This document shows positions 34,046 to 34,065 of a stretch of 34,065 nt of DNA, in pieces. The notes under the pieces were generated by a model. It did not search any database. It was given only the letters and a program-made list of their open reading frames with translations, and was not told the DNA's origin. The translations under genes and the position numbers were made by a program. The first letter of the stretch is position 1. Each line of letters starts with the position of its first letter. The DNA is from Halovenus sp. (lineage in GTDB: Archaea; Halobacteriota; Halobacteria; Halobacteriales; Haloarculaceae): assembly GCA_028275025.1 (NCBI GenBank), contig JAQCNM010000173.1, forward strand, positions 1-34,065, given 5' to 3'.

Positions 34046-34065
34046 GAGGCCTCCCCCTTCCCTCT

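Overview
The window comes from the chromosome of a halophilic archaeon (class Halobacteria). The signs are very GC-rich DNA, acidic Asp/Glu-rich proteins, TATA-like boxes about 25-30 bases before start codons with almost no Shine-Dalgarno sequences (leaderless transcripts), and archaeal marker genes: archaeal-type alaS, tiaS, small replication factor C, aEF-1 beta, rio2 and rnz. The species cannot be read from the sequence.

Layout. 1-195: end of a PadR-like regulator. 396-3880 (+): class III aminotransferase, tRNase Z, and a peroxiredoxin with a long extra C-terminal region. 3922-5867 (-): serS, aEF-1 beta and a small double-zinc-finger protein. 5899-7933 (-): an IS1341/IS605-type element without tnpA. 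It carries a 52-aa DUF2080 gene and a tnpB with one in-frame stop codon. 8015-10558: a repeat-tailed membrane protein, menB, an unknown protein and a small membrane protein. 10806-13190 (-): a Ski2/Hel308-type helicase. 13295-17269 (+): a DJ-1/PfpI protein, a frameshifted cupin and alaS. 17304-19939: UspA, UPF0173 hydrolase, OsmC and aldo/keto reductase. 19947-24085: an amidinotransferase-fold hydrolase, an HD-hydrolase remnant, icd and tiaS. 24161-25605 (-): rfc small subunit overlapping a nucleoside deaminase. 25761-28650: GNAT protein, phosphohexomutase, 49-aa zinc ribbon and a DUF2391 membrane protein. 28782-30677 (-): arsenic module with acr3, a small unknown gene and arsR. 30860-32593 (+): rio2 and a conserved unknown protein. 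32649-32720: tRNA-Thr(GGT), followed by a tyrosine integrase (32912-34045) in DNA of clearly lower GC.

How the genes work together. Most of the window is stable housekeeping sequence for translation (serS, alaS, aEF-1B, tRNase Z, tiaS, rio2), replication and repair (rfc, helicase), central metabolism (icd, menB, phosphohexomutase) and redox or stress defence (peroxiredoxin, OsmC, UspA, DJ-1). Three places look accessory: the TnpB element placed against the promoter of the zinc-finger/aEF-1 beta operon, the arsenic module with its palindromic control sites, and the integrated element starting at tRNA-Thr and running off the right edge. No CRISPR array, rRNA or recognisable new multi-gene defence system was found. 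The most promising unexplained items are the small gene overlapping acr3, the 18-bp palindrome over the DUF2080 start codon, and the tRNA-Thr-like duplicate beside the integrase.
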